Source: Bacteroidetes bacterium MED-G20
GTDB taxonomy: Bacteria > Bacteroidota > Bacteroidia > Flavobacteriales_D > Parvicellaceae
Direction of reading: 5' to 3'
NCBI GenBank assembly: GCA_905182745.1
Contig: CAJJCR010000010.1
Coordinates: 1-64,000, forward strand
DNA length: 64,000 nt
The position numbers and the translations under genes were made by a program. The notes under the pieces are model-generated. The model saw nothing but the letters and a program-made list of their open reading frames with translations, was not told the origin of the DNA and searched no databases. Each line of letters starts with the position of its first letter. Within the stretch, counting starts at the first letter, position 1. Below are positions 12,329-23,383 of this stretch, in pieces.

Positions 12329-12922
12329 ATGCTAAAAATTGAGGATAAAATCATTTCTGATGAGCTTTTTGAAAAAAAGTTTGTCTGTGATTTGCAAAAG
12401 TGTAAAGGCGGATGTTGTGTTGAGGGTGATTCAGGGGCTCCTTTAAAATCTATGGAGATTAAAGAAATCACCAAAAATCTTTCAATTATTAAATCCGAAA
12501 TGTCTGCAAAAGGTCTAAATGCGATTAAAAAAAATGACTTTCATTATGTGGATTCCGATGGGGATAAGGTAACCAAATTAGTAGATGGTAAGGAATGTGT
12601 TTTTGTTGTTTTTGATAAAAACAATATAGCCAAATGCTCTATAGAGTCAGCGTATAGAAAAAACAAAATAAATTTCAATAAACCTATTAGCTGTCATTTA
12701 TATCCTGTAAGGGTGAAAGAATATGATTCTTTCATAGCTGTAAATGTTGATAGCTGGCATGTTTGTAAGCCTGCTTGTGAATGTGGAACTGAACTAAATG
12801 TTCCAGTCTTTAAGTTTTTAAAAGATGCAATTGTAAGATCTTGGGGTTTAGATTTCTTTAACCATTTAGACTCTGTCTATAATGAGTTTTTTAATAATAA
12901 AAATCAAAATAATATTCCGTAA
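12329..12922 (+). CDS. DUF3109 family protein
   Basis: CDLQKCKGGCCVEGDSGAPL and Cys-rich motifs typical of DUF3109. Confidence 0.85.
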   Translation: MLKIEDKIISDELFEKKFVCDLQKCKGGCCVEGDSGAPLKSMEIKEITKNLSIIKSEMSAKGLNAIKKNDFHYVDSDGDKVTKLVDGKECVFVVFDKNNIAKCSIESAYRKNKINFNKPISCHLYPVRVKEYDSFIAVNVDSWHVCKPACECGTELNVPVFKFLKDAIVRSWGLDFFNHLDSVYNEFFNNKNQNNIP

Positions 12923-13099
12923 AATCTCAACTATGTAGCTTATAATTTTATAGTTGTAATATGTTTAAAACATTGTTGTTATTAACACGCGATTTTTAAT
13001 AAAGATTTTCACACAAAGGCTGAATATTAGACATCAAAAATTAACTTTAATAACCTTAAATACGTTCTTTTAGTGCCAATACTTGTCAATCGTTTTGAC

Positions 13100-13139
13100 T
13101 TTCAACAAGTTAACAAGTTTTAATTTTAATTTGTTGAAA
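13100..13139. promoter_or_regulatory. Inverted repeat TTTCAACAA...TTGTTGAAA upstream of nrdB (function unknown)
   Basis: 9-bp arms at 13100-13108 and 13131-13139 inside a ~410-nt non-coding gap. Confidence 0.4.
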
Positions 13140-13332
13140 ACTATTAAAAATGTTAGGTGTTTTTTTTTGTTAGACCTAGGATTATTTCTAATTTTTGTAT
13201 TCCACTAAAATTTGTTTTTTAGCTAGGCACCCAAAACGTATTTTTTAATGACTTTCTTCAAAAACTTTTTGTTTTTTTAGAAGATTTTTGGTCTTAATTT
13301 TTGCGTTTTTTGATTAAAATATAACTACGATT

Positions 13333-14376
13333 ATGGATAAAAATACTACAAAAGATATAAGTTCAGTAAACATTGACCTTGAAAAAGAATTGGATACTAA
13401 AATAACTGTTGAAGAACCAATTCTAAAAGAAAATCCAAACAGATTTGTGCTTTTTCCAATACAACACTCTGATATTTGGGAAATGTATAAAAAACAAGAA
13501 GCTAGTATTTGGACTGCAGAGGAATTGGATTTGTCTCCCGATTTAGTAGATTGGGAATCTAAACTTAACGATGACGAACGCTTTTTCATCAAACATGTAC
13601 TTGCGTTTTTTGCTGCCTCAGACGGGATTGTTAATGAAAATTTAGCAGAAAACTTCTTAAGCGAAGTTCAGTACACAGAAGCAAAGTTTTTTTATGGGTT
13701 TCAGGTAATGATGGAGAATATCCATTCTGAAACTTATTCGTTACTTATCGACACTTACATTAAAGATACCAAAGAAAAAAATTATTTATTCAATGCAATC
13801 GAAACTTTTGAGCCTGTAAAGAAAAAAGCTGATTGGGCCATGAGATGGATTGACAATGGCTCTTACGCCGAACGTTTAATCTCTTTTGCAGCAGTAGAGG
13901 GTATTTTCTTTTCAGGGTCATTCTGTTCTATTTTCTGGTTGAAGAAAAGAGGCTTAATGCCAGGGTTAACTTTTTCTAATGAGTTGATTTCAAGAGATGA
14001 GGGGTTACACTGTGATTTTGCTTGTATGCTTTACAACAACCATTTGGTCAATAAATTACCTAAGGAACAGGTTCAGAAAATAATTGCCGATGCTGTTGAA
14101 ATTGAAAAAGAATTTATAACCGAATCATTACCAGTAAGATTAATTGGAATGAATTCAGACTTGATGTCTCAATATATTGAGTTTGTCGCAGATAGATTAC
14201 TTACAGAGCTAGGTAATGAAAAAATTTACAATACTTCAAATCCTTTTGATTTCATGGATATGATTAATCTGCAAGGAAAAACTAACTTTTTTGAAAAAAG
14301 AGTGGGTGAATACCAAAAAGCAGGTGTTTTGAATAACGAAAATAATACCACCTTTAGTTTAGACTCAGATTTTTAG
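13333..14376 (+). CDS. nrdB: Ribonucleoside-diphosphate reductase small subunit
   Basis: 347 aa; [59 protein letters not shown]. Confidence 0.95.
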   Translation: MDKNTTKDISSVNIDLEKELDTKITVEEPILKENPNRFVLFPIQHSDIWEMYKKQEASIWTAEELDLSPDLVDWESKLNDDERFFIKHVLAFFAASDGIVNENLAENFLSEVQYTEAKFFYGFQVMMENIHSETYSLLIDTYIKDTKEKNYLFNAIETFEPVKKKADWAMRWIDNGSYAERLISFAAVEGIFFSGSFCSIFWLKKRGLMPGLTFSNELISRDEGLHCDFACMLYNNHLVNKLPKEQVQKIIADAVEIEKEFITESLPVRLIGMNSDLMSQYIEFVADRLLTELGNEKIYNTSNPFDFMDMINLQGKTNFFEKRVGEYQKAGVLNNENNTTFSLDSDF

Positions 14377-14398
14377 AAAACCATTATAATTATATTGT

Positions 14399-16714
14399 AT
14401 GTACGTAGTAAAAAGAGACGGAAGAAGAGAAGCAGTAAAGTTTGATAAAATAACAGCTAGAATCAAAAAGCTTTGTTATGGATTAAATCCTTTAGTAGCT
14501 CCTGAAAAAGTTGCTATGAAGGTGATAGAAGGTCTTTTTGATGGAGTTACTACTAGTGAGTTGGATAATTTAGCGGCTGAGGTTGCAGCAACCAATACAA
14601 TAACACACCCTGATTACGCTCTTTTAGCTTCTCGTATTGCTGTTTCCAATTTACATAAGAATACAAAAAAATCATTTTCAGATACTGTTACAGATCTTTA
14701 TGAATATATAGACCCAAAAACTAATGAAAAAGCACCACTTATTTCTGACGAGGTTTATAAAATAGTTAAAAAAAATGCAGATGTTTTAGACTCTACTATT
14801 ATTTATGATAGGGATTTCAGGTACGATTTTTTTGGTTTTAAAACTTTAGAAAGATCTTATTTATTGAAGTTGAAAGGTCAAGTTGCTGAGCGACCACAGC
14901 AAATGATAATGAGAGTTGCAGTAGGAATACATAAAGAAGACTTGGATGCTGCAATAGAAACTTACAATTATATGAGTGAAGGATGGTTTACCCATGCAAC
15001 ACCTACTTTATTTAATTCTGGTACACCAAAGCCTCAAATGTCTTCTTGTTTTTTACTTGCTACAAAAGAGGATAGTATTCCAGGTATTTACGACACTTTA
15101 AAGCAATGCGCTCAAATTTCTCAATCTGCTGGTGGTATAGGACTTTCTATTCACGATATTAGAGCTACTGGTTCTTACATAAAAGGCACCAATGGTACTT
15201 CCAATGGTATAGTTCCTATGCTAAGAGTATTTAACGATACTGCTAGGTATGTAGATCAAGGTGGCGGAAAAAGAAAAGGATCTTTTGCAATATATATTGA
15301 ACCTTGGCATGCAGACGTTTTTGACTTCTTAGATCTTAGAAAAAATCATGGCAAAGAAGAGCAAAGAGCAAGAGATTTGTTTTACGCTTTATGGACACCT
15401 GATTTATTCATGCAGAGAGTAGAAGAAAATGGTGACTGGACTTTGATGTGTCCACATGAATGTCCAGGTTTGTCAGATACTCATGGAAAGAAATTTGAGA
15501 AACTCTACAAAAAATATGAGTCGGAGGGGAAGGGTAGAAAAACAATTAAGGCACAAGAATTGTGGTTCAAAATTTTAGAAAGTCAAATTGAGACTGGAAC
15601 ACCATATATGCTTTATAAAGATGCTGCAAACGAAAAATCCAACCAAAAGAATTTAGGAACTATAAAATCTTCTAATTTATGTACGGAGATTATTGAATAT
15701 ACTTCTCCAGATGAAGTTGCTGTATGTAATTTAGCCTCTATAGCATTACCAAAATTCGTTATAGATGGTAAGTTCGATTTTGAAAAGTTGTTTAAGGTTA
15801 CCTATAGAGTTACAAGAAACTTAGATAAAGTTATTGATGCCAACTATTACCCAGTTCCAGAGGCAAGGAATTCCAATATGAGACACCGTCCTATTGGGAT
15901 TGGTGTTCAGGGTTTAGCTGACGCATTTATATTAATGAGACAAGCTTTTGAATCTGAAGAAGCTAGACAACTAAATAAAGATATTTTCGAAACAATCTAT
16001 TATGCTGCACTTACAGCCTCTAAGGACCTAGCCATTGAAAAAGGTCCATATGAATCATACAAAGGCTCCCCTGTGTCTCAAGGAATATTACAATTTGATA
16101 TGTGGAATGTTAAGCCATCTGAACGATGGGAATGGGATTTATTGCGAGAAGAGATTCAAAAAAATGGAGTAAGAAACTCTCTGTTATTGGCTCCAATGCC
16201 AACTGCATCTACTGCACAAATACTTGGAAACAATGAATGTTTTGAACCTTACACTTCAAATATTTATACAAGAAGAGTATTGTCTGGTGAATTTATTATT
16301 GTCAACAAGCATTTATTAAGAGACTTAGTTAAGCTAGGTATTTGGGACGATCGTCTTAAAAACAAACTAATGGCATCCAATGGCTCCATTCAAAATATTG
16401 AAGAAATACCTGACAATATTAAAAATCTATATAAAACTGCTTGGGAGATATCTCAAAAGGTTATATTGGATATGGCAGCAGATAGGGGTGCATTTATTGA
16501 TCAATCACAATCTCTTAATATTTTCATGGAGAATGCCAATTTTGCTAAATTAACTTCTATGCATTTTTACGGCTGGAAAGCAGGACTTAAAACAGGAATG
16601 TATTACTTGAGAACCAAGTCTGCAACTGACGCTATTAAGTTCACTTTAGACAAAGAAGCAATGTCTGAACCAGTTGCTAAAAAAGAGGAAGCAGTTGAAG
16701 TAACTAAGAAGTAA
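14399..16714 (+). CDS. nrdA: Ribonucleoside-diphosphate reductase large subunit
   Basis: 771 aa; N-terminal ATP-cone [76 protein letters not shown]. Confidence 0.97.
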   Translation: MYVVKRDGRREAVKFDKITARIKKLCYGLNPLVAPEKVAMKVIEGLFDGVTTSELDNLAAEVAATNTITHPDYALLASRIAVSNLHKNTKKSFSDTVTDLYEYIDPKTNEKAPLISDEVYKIVKKNADVLDSTIIYDRDFRYDFFGFKTLERSYLLKLKGQVAERPQQMIMRVAVGIHKEDLDAAIETYNYMSEGWFTHATPTLFNSGTPKPQMSSCFLLATKEDSIPGIYDTLKQCAQISQSAGGIGLSIHDIRATGSYIKGTNGTSNGIVPMLRVFNDTARYVDQGGGKRKGSFAIYIEPWHADVFDFLDLRKNHGKEEQRARDLFYALWTPDLFMQRVEENGDWTLMCPHECPGLSDTHGKKFEKLYKKYESEGKGRKTIKAQELWFKILESQIETGTPYMLYKDAANEKSNQKNLGTIKSSNLCTEIIEYTSPDEVAVCNLASIALPKFVIDGKFDFEKLFKVTYRVTRNLDKVIDANYYPVPEARNSNMRHRPIGIGVQGLADAFILMRQAFESEEARQLNKDIFETIYYAALTASKDLAIEKGPYESYKGSPVSQGILQFDMWNVKPSERWEWDLLREEIQKNGVRNSLLLAPMPTASTAQILGNNECFEPYTSNIYTRRVLSGEFIIVNKHLLRDLVKLGIWDDRLKNKLMASNGSIQNIEEIPDNIKNLYKTAWEISQKVILDMAADRGAFIDQSQSLNIFMENANFAKLTSMHFYGWKAGLKTGMYYLRTKSATDAIKFTLDKEAMSEPVAKKEEAVEVTKK

Positions 16715-16786
16715 GGTGATCTTCATTGTCTGCTACAATTTGGAAGTGTTATAATTTCTAACTAATCTCATTTCATAATTTTTATA

Positions 16787-17632
16787 ATGGGTTGGCAAAT
16801 TTATATTCTTAGATTTTACTTTAAATCTGTTTCTTTGTTTGTTCCAAAATTTGCCGGCTTAAAAGCATTCAAACTATTTCAAAAAGTACGAATTAAAACC
16901 ATAAGGAAAAGAGAGGAGGGGTTTTATAAAGAAGTCCATCACTTTACAGTTAGTTCATCAAAAGAAGACTTATTATGTTATGAAATTGGGTCTCAAAACA
17001 AGAATCTAGTTTTTTTATTACATGGTTGGGAATCGAATGCAGGTAGTCTTTCCAAATTTGCTTTTCAATTGTCCAAGAATAACTTTAGAGTCATTAGTTT
17101 TGATTTGCCTGGTCATGGAAAATACAAATCAAATTACACCAACTTAGCAGAGTGTGGAGAAGCCTTTACTAAAGTCATAGAATATATAAAACCTAGTAAA
17201 CCTTTCAGCGTGATATCTCACTCCTTTGGTTCAGCAGTTTGTACTTATACTTTGTCAAAATTGAACTATAAATTAGATAAACTTGTTTTTTTAACTTCCC
17301 CAAACTCCATTTTCGAAATATTTAAAGATTTCAAGAATATGATTGGTTTATCTAATGATTCCTTTACATACTTTGTTCAGAAAGCAAATTTATTAGCAAA
17401 TGAAGAAATCAAAAATATTAATGTAGACGCAAAACTAAAACTAATAGATTTTTCAAAATTGCTTTTGATTCATGACGAACATGATAAAATTATACCTATA
17501 AAAAACTCAGAAGAGATTAAGAAAATGAATACGGAAAATACACAGCTAATAAAATATTCTAAAATAGGTCATTATAAAATGTTGTGGAATGATAAAGTAG
17601 TAGAGGACACTATGTCTTTTTTTAAAGAATAA
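16787..17632 (+). CDS. Alpha/beta hydrolase
   Basis: VFLLHGWESNAGSL, FDLPGHGKY, SHSFGSAV, catalytic-type H near C-term. Confidence 0.85.
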   Translation: MGWQIYILRFYFKSVSLFVPKFAGLKAFKLFQKVRIKTIRKREEGFYKEVHHFTVSSSKEDLLCYEIGSQNKNLVFLLHGWESNAGSLSKFAFQLSKNNFRVISFDLPGHGKYKSNYTNLAECGEAFTKVIEYIKPSKPFSVISHSFGSAVCTYTLSKLNYKLDKLVFLTSPNSIFEIFKDFKNMIGLSNDSFTYFVQKANLLANEEIKNINVDAKLKLIDFSKLLLIHDEHDKIIPIKNSEEIKKMNTENTQLIKYSKIGHYKMLWNDKVVEDTMSFFKE

Positions 17633-17654
17633 AAAAAGGCACCCGAAGGTGCCT
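17631..17654 (-). terminator. Rho-independent terminator of the prohibitin-family gene
   Basis: Minus strand reads AGGCACC-TTCG-GGTGCCT followed by TTTTTT; perfect 7-bp stem with TTCG tetraloop. Confidence 0.85.
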
Positions 17655-17681
17655 GTAAACAATTCAAATTATCTGTATCAA

Positions 17682-18542
17682 TTATTTTAATCCTTTAATT
17701 ACAGAAGTACCTGCTCCGAAAACATTGTCTTGACCATAAGGAGAACCTTTTCCGTCTGCATAACCTTTCCATTTAACTAGCTCTATATAGTTTGGGGATC
17801 TAGTCAACTGCTGCTGTACCAATCTTATTTCTTCAGCTCTACCTTGAGCTCTTAAAATAGCTGCTGTCTTTTCACCTTCCGCCTTCATTATCTCTGCATT
17901 TGCAAGATATTGTTGTTCTTCTTCCAACTCTTTAGCTTTCTGATTTCTTTGCTTTTGGGTCTCTTTTTCAGTAATTGCAACTTTTACGTTATCAGGTAAA
18001 TTAACATCTGCAATTTCACAGAAATTATAAGAGATAAAATTAGCAGGAAATTCAGATTGAAATATAGTATCCATTTCTGTTTCTAAAGCTTCTCTTTTTG
18101 TAGAGTAAATTTCTTCATAGGTATATCGTCCAATCACATCTTTAATAACCCCTCTTACTTTAGCGTCTATAAAAGAGCTTTCAAATGCTTTTCCATGTTT
18201 TAGGTGTAATCTTGCTGTGTTATTTTGCATAGGATTGTAATTAATAGTTACATCAATTCCAATTTCCATTCCGTTTTTTTCCATCACCTTAGAACTATAG
18301 TTTCTACTTTGCTGAAGTATATTATAGGTTATCATTTCATTCCAAGGAGCAATAAAAACGGTTCCTTCAGTATAAACATTAGTTTGATCTATACCGCCTG
18401 TATATGGTCTATATATAAAACCTTCTTCACCTGGATTTACATCTGTCCATGACATGAAAAATAAGGAGATAAGGATTATTCCTATTCCACCGAATAAAGT
18501 TGTTTTTAAAATGTTTTTAGGTTCTATTTCTATTTCACTCAT
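17682..18542 (-). CDS. SPFH/prohibitin family protein
   Basis: 286 aa; N-terminal TM helix, PGEEGFIYRPYTGGIDQTNVYTEGTVFIAPWNEMITYNI, coiled-coil KETQKQRNQKAKELEEEQQ. Confidence 0.9.
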   Translation of the reverse strand: MSEIEIEPKNILKTTLFGGIGIILISLFFMSWTDVNPGEEGFIYRPYTGGIDQTNVYTEGTVFIAPWNEMITYNILQQSRNYSSKVMEKNGMEIGIDVTINYNPMQNNTARLHLKHGKAFESSFIDAKVRGVIKDVIGRYTYEEIYSTKREALETEMDTIFQSEFPANFISYNFCEIADVNLPDNVKVAITEKETQKQRNQKAKELEEEQQYLANAEIMKAEGEKTAAILRAQGRAEEIRLVQQQLTRSPNYIELVKWKGYADGKGSPYGQDNVFGAGTSVIKGLK

Positions 18543-18721
18543 GATTTTGGTTTATTAATTATTGTTTTATAAGTATTGTATATTGCTAGAATGTTCAAAA
18601 ACAGTGCCAAGATTTTTATAATTGGGTGTGTTCTAATTGCATACATGATGGTTACCACAAAAAGCAGTGCAGCCAAAGTAATATTTAGAATTATACTTAA
18701 AATGTATCTATTATTATTCAT
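18539..18721 (-). CDS. Small hydrophobic membrane protein (60 aa)
   Basis: ORF overlaps the start of the prohibitin-family gene; two predicted TM stretches. Confidence 0.65.
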   Translation of the reverse strand: MNNNRYILSIILNITLAALLFVVTIMYAIRTHPIIKILALFLNILAIYNTYKTIINKPKS

Positions 18722-20107
18722 TATATCATTTTTTTAGGATCTACCCACAGATCATATTCCTCTGCTGAGACATATCCTAAGTTGATGGCTTCTTCTTTCA
18801 AAGTTGTGCCATTTTTATGTGCAGTATTTGCTATTTCTGCAGCTTTATAATAGCCTATTTTAGTATTTAAAGCAGTTACAAGCATTAACGAATTGTTTAA
18901 TAGTTTTTCAATATTTGCATGATTTGGCTCAATTCCTTTAGCACAATGCTCATTAAATGACAAAGTGGCATCTGCTAAAATTGTTGCACTTTCAATTAAA
19001 TTTTTTGCCATCATAGGCTTGAAGACGTTCAATTCATAGTGTCCTTGAGCTCCTCCAAAACTTATCGCTACATCATTTCCCATTATCTGAGCACACACCA
19101 TTGTAAGAGCTTCACTTTGTGTAGGATTCACCTTTCCGGGCATTATGGACGAGCCAGGCTCATTTGCAGGGATAATTAATTCACCAATACCAGATCTTGG
19201 TCCAGAGGCCAGCATCCTAATGTCATTAGCAATCTTATTGATAGATACTGCCAATTGTTTTAAAGCTCCATGTGTTTCTACAATTGCATCGTGGGCAGCT
19301 AGTGCTTCAAACTTATTTTTAGCAGTTATAAAAGGTAAATTGGTTAGTTCTGCAATATTTTTTGCCACCATTTCCGCATAACCTTTTGGAGTATTCAGTC
19401 CAGTACCAACAGCCGTTCCCCCTAAAGCTAGTTCACTTAAATGCTCCAATGTATTGTTAAGAGCTTTTAATCCATGATCTATCTGAGACACATATCCAGA
19501 AAATTCTTGTCCCAAAGTTAAGGGAGTTGCATCCATTAAATGGGTTCTTCCAATTTTAACCACTTCCTTAAACTCTATTGCTTTTTTCTCTAATTGTTTC
19601 TTTAAGTGCAGTAACTCCAGGTATTGTTCTCTCAATTATTACTTTATATGCAGCAATATGCATTGCAGTTGGGAAAGTGTCATTTGAAGATTGAGATTTA
19701 TTAACATCATCATTCGCTTTTAAAGTAGAATTGCCTTCAGCTAGAGAACCTCCATTTAAAACATGTGCTCTATTGGCAATAACTTCATTTACATTCATAT
19801 TGCTTTGTGTTCCAGAACCAGTTTGCCAAACTACAAGAGGAAACTCATCGTTTAATTGGTTATCTAGGATTTCGTCACAAACCTTGGCTATTAAATCTTT
19901 TTTATTTTCTTCTAAGGTGCCAAGTTGAAAATTAGTGATGGCTGCTGCTTTCTTTAAAACGGCAAATGCGTGGACTATTTCTAATGGCATAGATGCTGGT
20001 GGGCCAATTTTAAAATTATTTCTTGATCTTTCAGTCTGAGCTCCCCAATATTTTGTTGACTCAACTTGAATTTCTCCAATGGTATCTTTTTCGATTCTAA
20101 AGCTCAT
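18721..20107 (-). pseudogene. fumC: Fumarate hydratase class II, split by one frameshift at an A6 run
   Basis: ORFs 19568..20107 ([30 protein letters not shown]) and 18721..19635 ([40 protein letters not shown]); removing one A restores [20 protein letters not shown]. Confidence 0.9.
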
Positions 20108-20163
20108 TTATATATTTTTATTACTAATTTAGTTCAAAGAAACTTAATTCAAATTTAAAATTT

Positions 20164-20319
20164 ATGGTTATAGGTACAGCAATATTTTTGTTTTTCTTTG
20201 GAATGGCTTTTTGGGTACTGTTATTTTTAGGTGGTTTTATTGGTCTTTGGGTTCAATGGGGATTGATAGATATCACCAAAGCTCAATTGTCCAAAAGAGG
20301 CATCATAAAAGATGTTTAA
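20164..20319 (+). CDS. Small membrane protein (51 aa)
   Basis: MVIGTAIFLFFFGMAFWVLLFLGGFIGLWVQWGLIDITKAQLSKRGIIKDV, one long TM segment. Confidence 0.5.
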   Translation: MVIGTAIFLFFFGMAFWVLLFLGGFIGLWVQWGLIDITKAQLSKRGIIKDV

Positions 20320-20659
20320 TTTATAATTTTTAAGAAATTTTCTTTAGGCCTTCCTATCTCAGCTAAGTTTTCATTTACTAGAATAGGCCTTTCAATCAAT
20401 TTAGGTTCTTTTACCAACCAATTAATTATCTCATTTTCAGAGAGGGATTTTCCTTTTATATTTTCTTTATAAACAGCTTCACTTTTTCTAATAAGCTCGG
20501 ATGCAGAAAGATTCAACTTTTTTAAAAGAGCTATCAGCCCCTCTATTAGAAATTCTTATTTTCCAAATAATTAATAATTTCTGGTTGTATGTTTTTAGAT
20601 TCTAGGAAAGCCAATCCTTCTCTACTTTTACGACATCTATTGTTGTGATAATATTTCAT
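20316..20659 (-). pseudogene. ArsC/Spx-family arsenate reductase-like protein, frameshifted
   Basis: Upstream frame MKYYHNNRCRKSREGLAFLESKNIQPEIINYLENKNF plus ORF 20316..20516 (ENEIINWLVKEPKLIERPILVN) form an ArsC-like protein. Confidence 0.75.
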
Positions 20660-21749
20660 TTATTTTGATTTTCCATAACTCATTAAATAAGAATTTAAAA
20701 ATGGCTGTAATTCACCATCTAGGACTTTAAATGGATCATTGCTTTGAAAATTTGTTCTATGATCTTTGACTCTTTTATCATCTAATACATAGCTTCTAAT
20801 TTGGGATCCCCACTCAATTTTCTTTTTCCCAGCTTCAATTTCGTCTTGTTTTTCTCTTCTTGCTCGTAATTCAAGCTCATAAAGTTGAGACTTTAATAAT
20901 TGCATGGCTTTTTCTCTATTTCCAAGTTGAGACCTAGTTTCAGTATTTTCGATAACAATTCCGGTTGGGGCATGTTTTAGCCGCACTCCAGTTTCAACTT
21001 TATTAACATTTTGCCCTCCCGCACCTCCGCTTCTAAAAGTATCCCAGCTAATATCAGCTGGAGAAATATCTATTTCTATGGTGTCATCAACACTTGGATA
21101 GACATAAACTGATGAAAAAGAAGTCATTCTTTTCCCTTGTGCATTAAATGGGCTTATTCTCACTAGTCTGTGAACACCATTTTCACCTTTTAAATATCCA
21201 AATGCTGAATCTCCAGAAATTTCGAGAGTTACTGTTTTAATTCCAGCTACATCTCCATCTTGAGAATGAATTTCTTTGACTTTGTATCCATTCTTTTCAC
21301 ACCACATTAAGTACATTCTCATTAGCATTGCACTCCAATCACAACTTTCTGTGCCACCAGCACCAGCAGTAATTTGAAGAATTGCATCTAAATGATCTTC
21401 TTCGGAAGAAAGCATGTTCTTTAACTCCAAACCCTCTAAATTTTCAACTAATTTTTTATATTGACTTAAAACTTCTTCTTCAGAAGATTCACCTTCTTTA
21501 AAAAATTCAAATAGAACTTCGGTGTCTTCAAGATTGGTTTTTAAATTGTCGTAAGACTTTACCCACAATTTCTTGTTTTTTATAGACTTTAATACTATTT
21601 CTGCTTCTTTAGGGTCATTCCAAAATTCAGGATCTTGAGTTACTAATTCTTCTTCCTGGATTAATTCTCTTTTATCATCAATGTCAAAGATACCCCCTTA
21701 ACGCTTCCAGACGATCTTTAATAACTTTAAGTTGCTCAGGTGAAATCAT
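20660..21749 (-). CDS. prfB: Peptide chain release factor 2, expressed by programmed +1 frameshift
   Basis: ORF1 [24 protein letters not shown], then +1 into [22 protein letters not shown]...; [24 protein letters not shown]. Confidence 0.95.
21683..21698 (-). promoter_or_regulatory. prfB: prfB +1 programmed frameshift signal (AGG GGG TAT CTT TGA C)
   Basis: Minus strand reads TTA AGG GGG TAT CTT TGA C ATT GAT: SD-like AGGGGG, slippery CTT, in-frame TGA followed by C. Confidence 0.95.
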
Positions 21750-21782
21750 GTTGTTGAATTTTAACAATGTTAATAGAAAAAT

Positions 21783-22655
21783 TTATCTTAATCTTAATTT
21801 ATCCCCATTATTTAAGCTGTTTTTTAAAATTAGTTGATTTCTTTTTTTCAATGACTTCATTTTAACGCCATAGGTTTGAGAAATAGTTCTCAAATCTTCC
21901 CCATTATTCACCACGTGAATTCTTTGTTTAGATCTATTTCTTTTTGGTTGAATAAATACTTTAGTCCCTACATTTAATACAGACTGGTTATTGTCGTCAT
22001 TATATTTCAGTATTTGTTTTAATTTAATATTTAAGCTTTTCCCAATTGTCTTATAAGTCTCTTGATTTTTAGAGATTACATATTTTATTTTATTGGGATG
22101 CATGTAAATATTTCTTTTGCCAGATATCAAATTCTTATCAATTTTTTTGCTGTCAAATTGATACAGTTTATTTTCTTCAATAATTTTTATAAGAAGTTCT
22201 GGATACTTGTTGTTGGTTGCATAACCAGCTTTTTTAAGACCCTTTGCCCAAGACTTATAATCTGTAATTTTATAGTCAAAAAGAAATTCATATCTGCTGT
22301 ATTTATTTAGAAAAAGGGAGTGGTCAACAAAGGACTCCAAGACGTTTTTATAATTTCTAAAACATTCGTTCTTTTTATCATCATCGGCAAATATCTTTTT
22401 CCCTTCCCACCCATGACACTTTATTCCAAAGTGATTATTTGCTTTTGTAGCCAGCCTTGAATTTCCATTGTTACTTTCTAATATACCTTGCGCTAAAGTA
22501 ATACTTGCTGGAATCTTATATTGATGCATTTGTTTTACTGCTAAGGAAGAGTATTTTTCAATATATTCTTTTCTTGAGATTTCTTGTCCAAATGCAGAGT
22601 TTGTTGAAATTACTAACCCAATAGCAATGCACTTAAAGTATTTACTCAAAATCAT
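21783..22655 (-). CDS. Glucosaminidase-domain peptidoglycan hydrolase with C-terminal LysM
   Basis: IPASITLAQGILESNNGNSRLATKANNHFGIKCHGW; LysM-like RIHVVNNGEDLRTISQTYGVKMKSLKKRNQL. Confidence 0.9.
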   Translation of the reverse strand: MILSKYFKCIAIGLVISTNSAFGQEISRKEYIEKYSSLAVKQMHQYKIPASITLAQGILESNNGNSRLATKANNHFGIKCHGWEGKKIFADDDKKNECFRNYKNVLESFVDHSLFLNKYSRYEFLFDYKITDYKSWAKGLKKAGYATNNKYPELLIKIIEENKLYQFDSKKIDKNLISGKRNIYMHPNKIKYVISKNQETYKTIGKSLNIKLKQILKYNDDNNQSVLNVGTKVFIQPKRNRSKQRIHVVNNGEDLRTISQTYGVKMKSLKKRNQLILKNSLNNGDKLRLR

Positions 22656-23383
22656 TTTGTCGGTGTTTTATTGTAAAGAAAAATATTTTTAAAATCTTTT
22701 TCAATAGAAGTTCCTATAACTGCTATATCTGCGCCAGCATCCCAAACATTTTCTAAATCTTGTTGACTATTGATACCTCCACCAACAATTAATGGGATAT
22801 CTATTGTTTTTTTTACCTCTGCTATCATTTTCTCTCCAATGCTTTCTGCTGCACCTGATCCTTTGTCCAAATAAATATATTGAAGTCCCAATTGTTCACC
22901 TGCTAAAGCAGTTGCAGCAGCAATAGAACTTTTATTTTTTGGTATTGGAAGAGATTCACTCATATAAATGGCTGAGTTTAAATTATCTCCCTCTACAAGA
23001 ATATAGCCACATGGTAAAACTTCAAGGTTGCTAGCTTTGATCTTAAATGCTGATTTTACATGTTGTCCAATCAAAAGCTCTGGGTTTCTCCCACTTATCA
23101 GAGATAATAAAAATATGCCATCTGCATACTTAGAAATTTGTTGGTTATCCCCAGGGAAAATTAAAACAGGCTTGGAGGAAAGAGTTTTAATTTCCTTTAA
23201 AAAATTATCGAACATCTGGTGATTAATTAAACTCCCACCAACTAAAACAAAGTCACAGCTAGAATTATTTGTTAGAGAAATTAATTCGCTTATTTTCTCA
23301 AAAACAATCTTATCAGGATCTATTAAAACACACCATTGTTTTTCTCCTTTTGATATTTTATCGCTAATAATCTTCTTAATCAT
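22652..23383 (-). CDS. Geranylgeranylglyceryl/heptaprenylglyceryl phosphate synthase family (PcrB-like)
   Basis: VLIDPDK, FVLVGGSL, KPVLIFPGDNQQISKYADGIFLLSLISGRNPELLIGQHV, YIYLDKGSGA. Confidence 0.88.
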   Translation of the reverse strand: MIKKIISDKISKGEKQWCVLIDPDKIVFEKISELISLTNNSSCDFVLVGGSLINHQMFDNFLKEIKTLSSKPVLIFPGDNQQISKYADGIFLLSLISGRNPELLIGQHVKSAFKIKASNLEVLPCGYILVEGDNLNSAIYMSESLPIPKNKSSIAAATALAGEQLGLQYIYLDKGSGAAESIGEKMIAEVKKTIDIPLIVGGGINSQQDLENVWDAGADIAVIGTSIEKDFKNIFLYNKTPTK

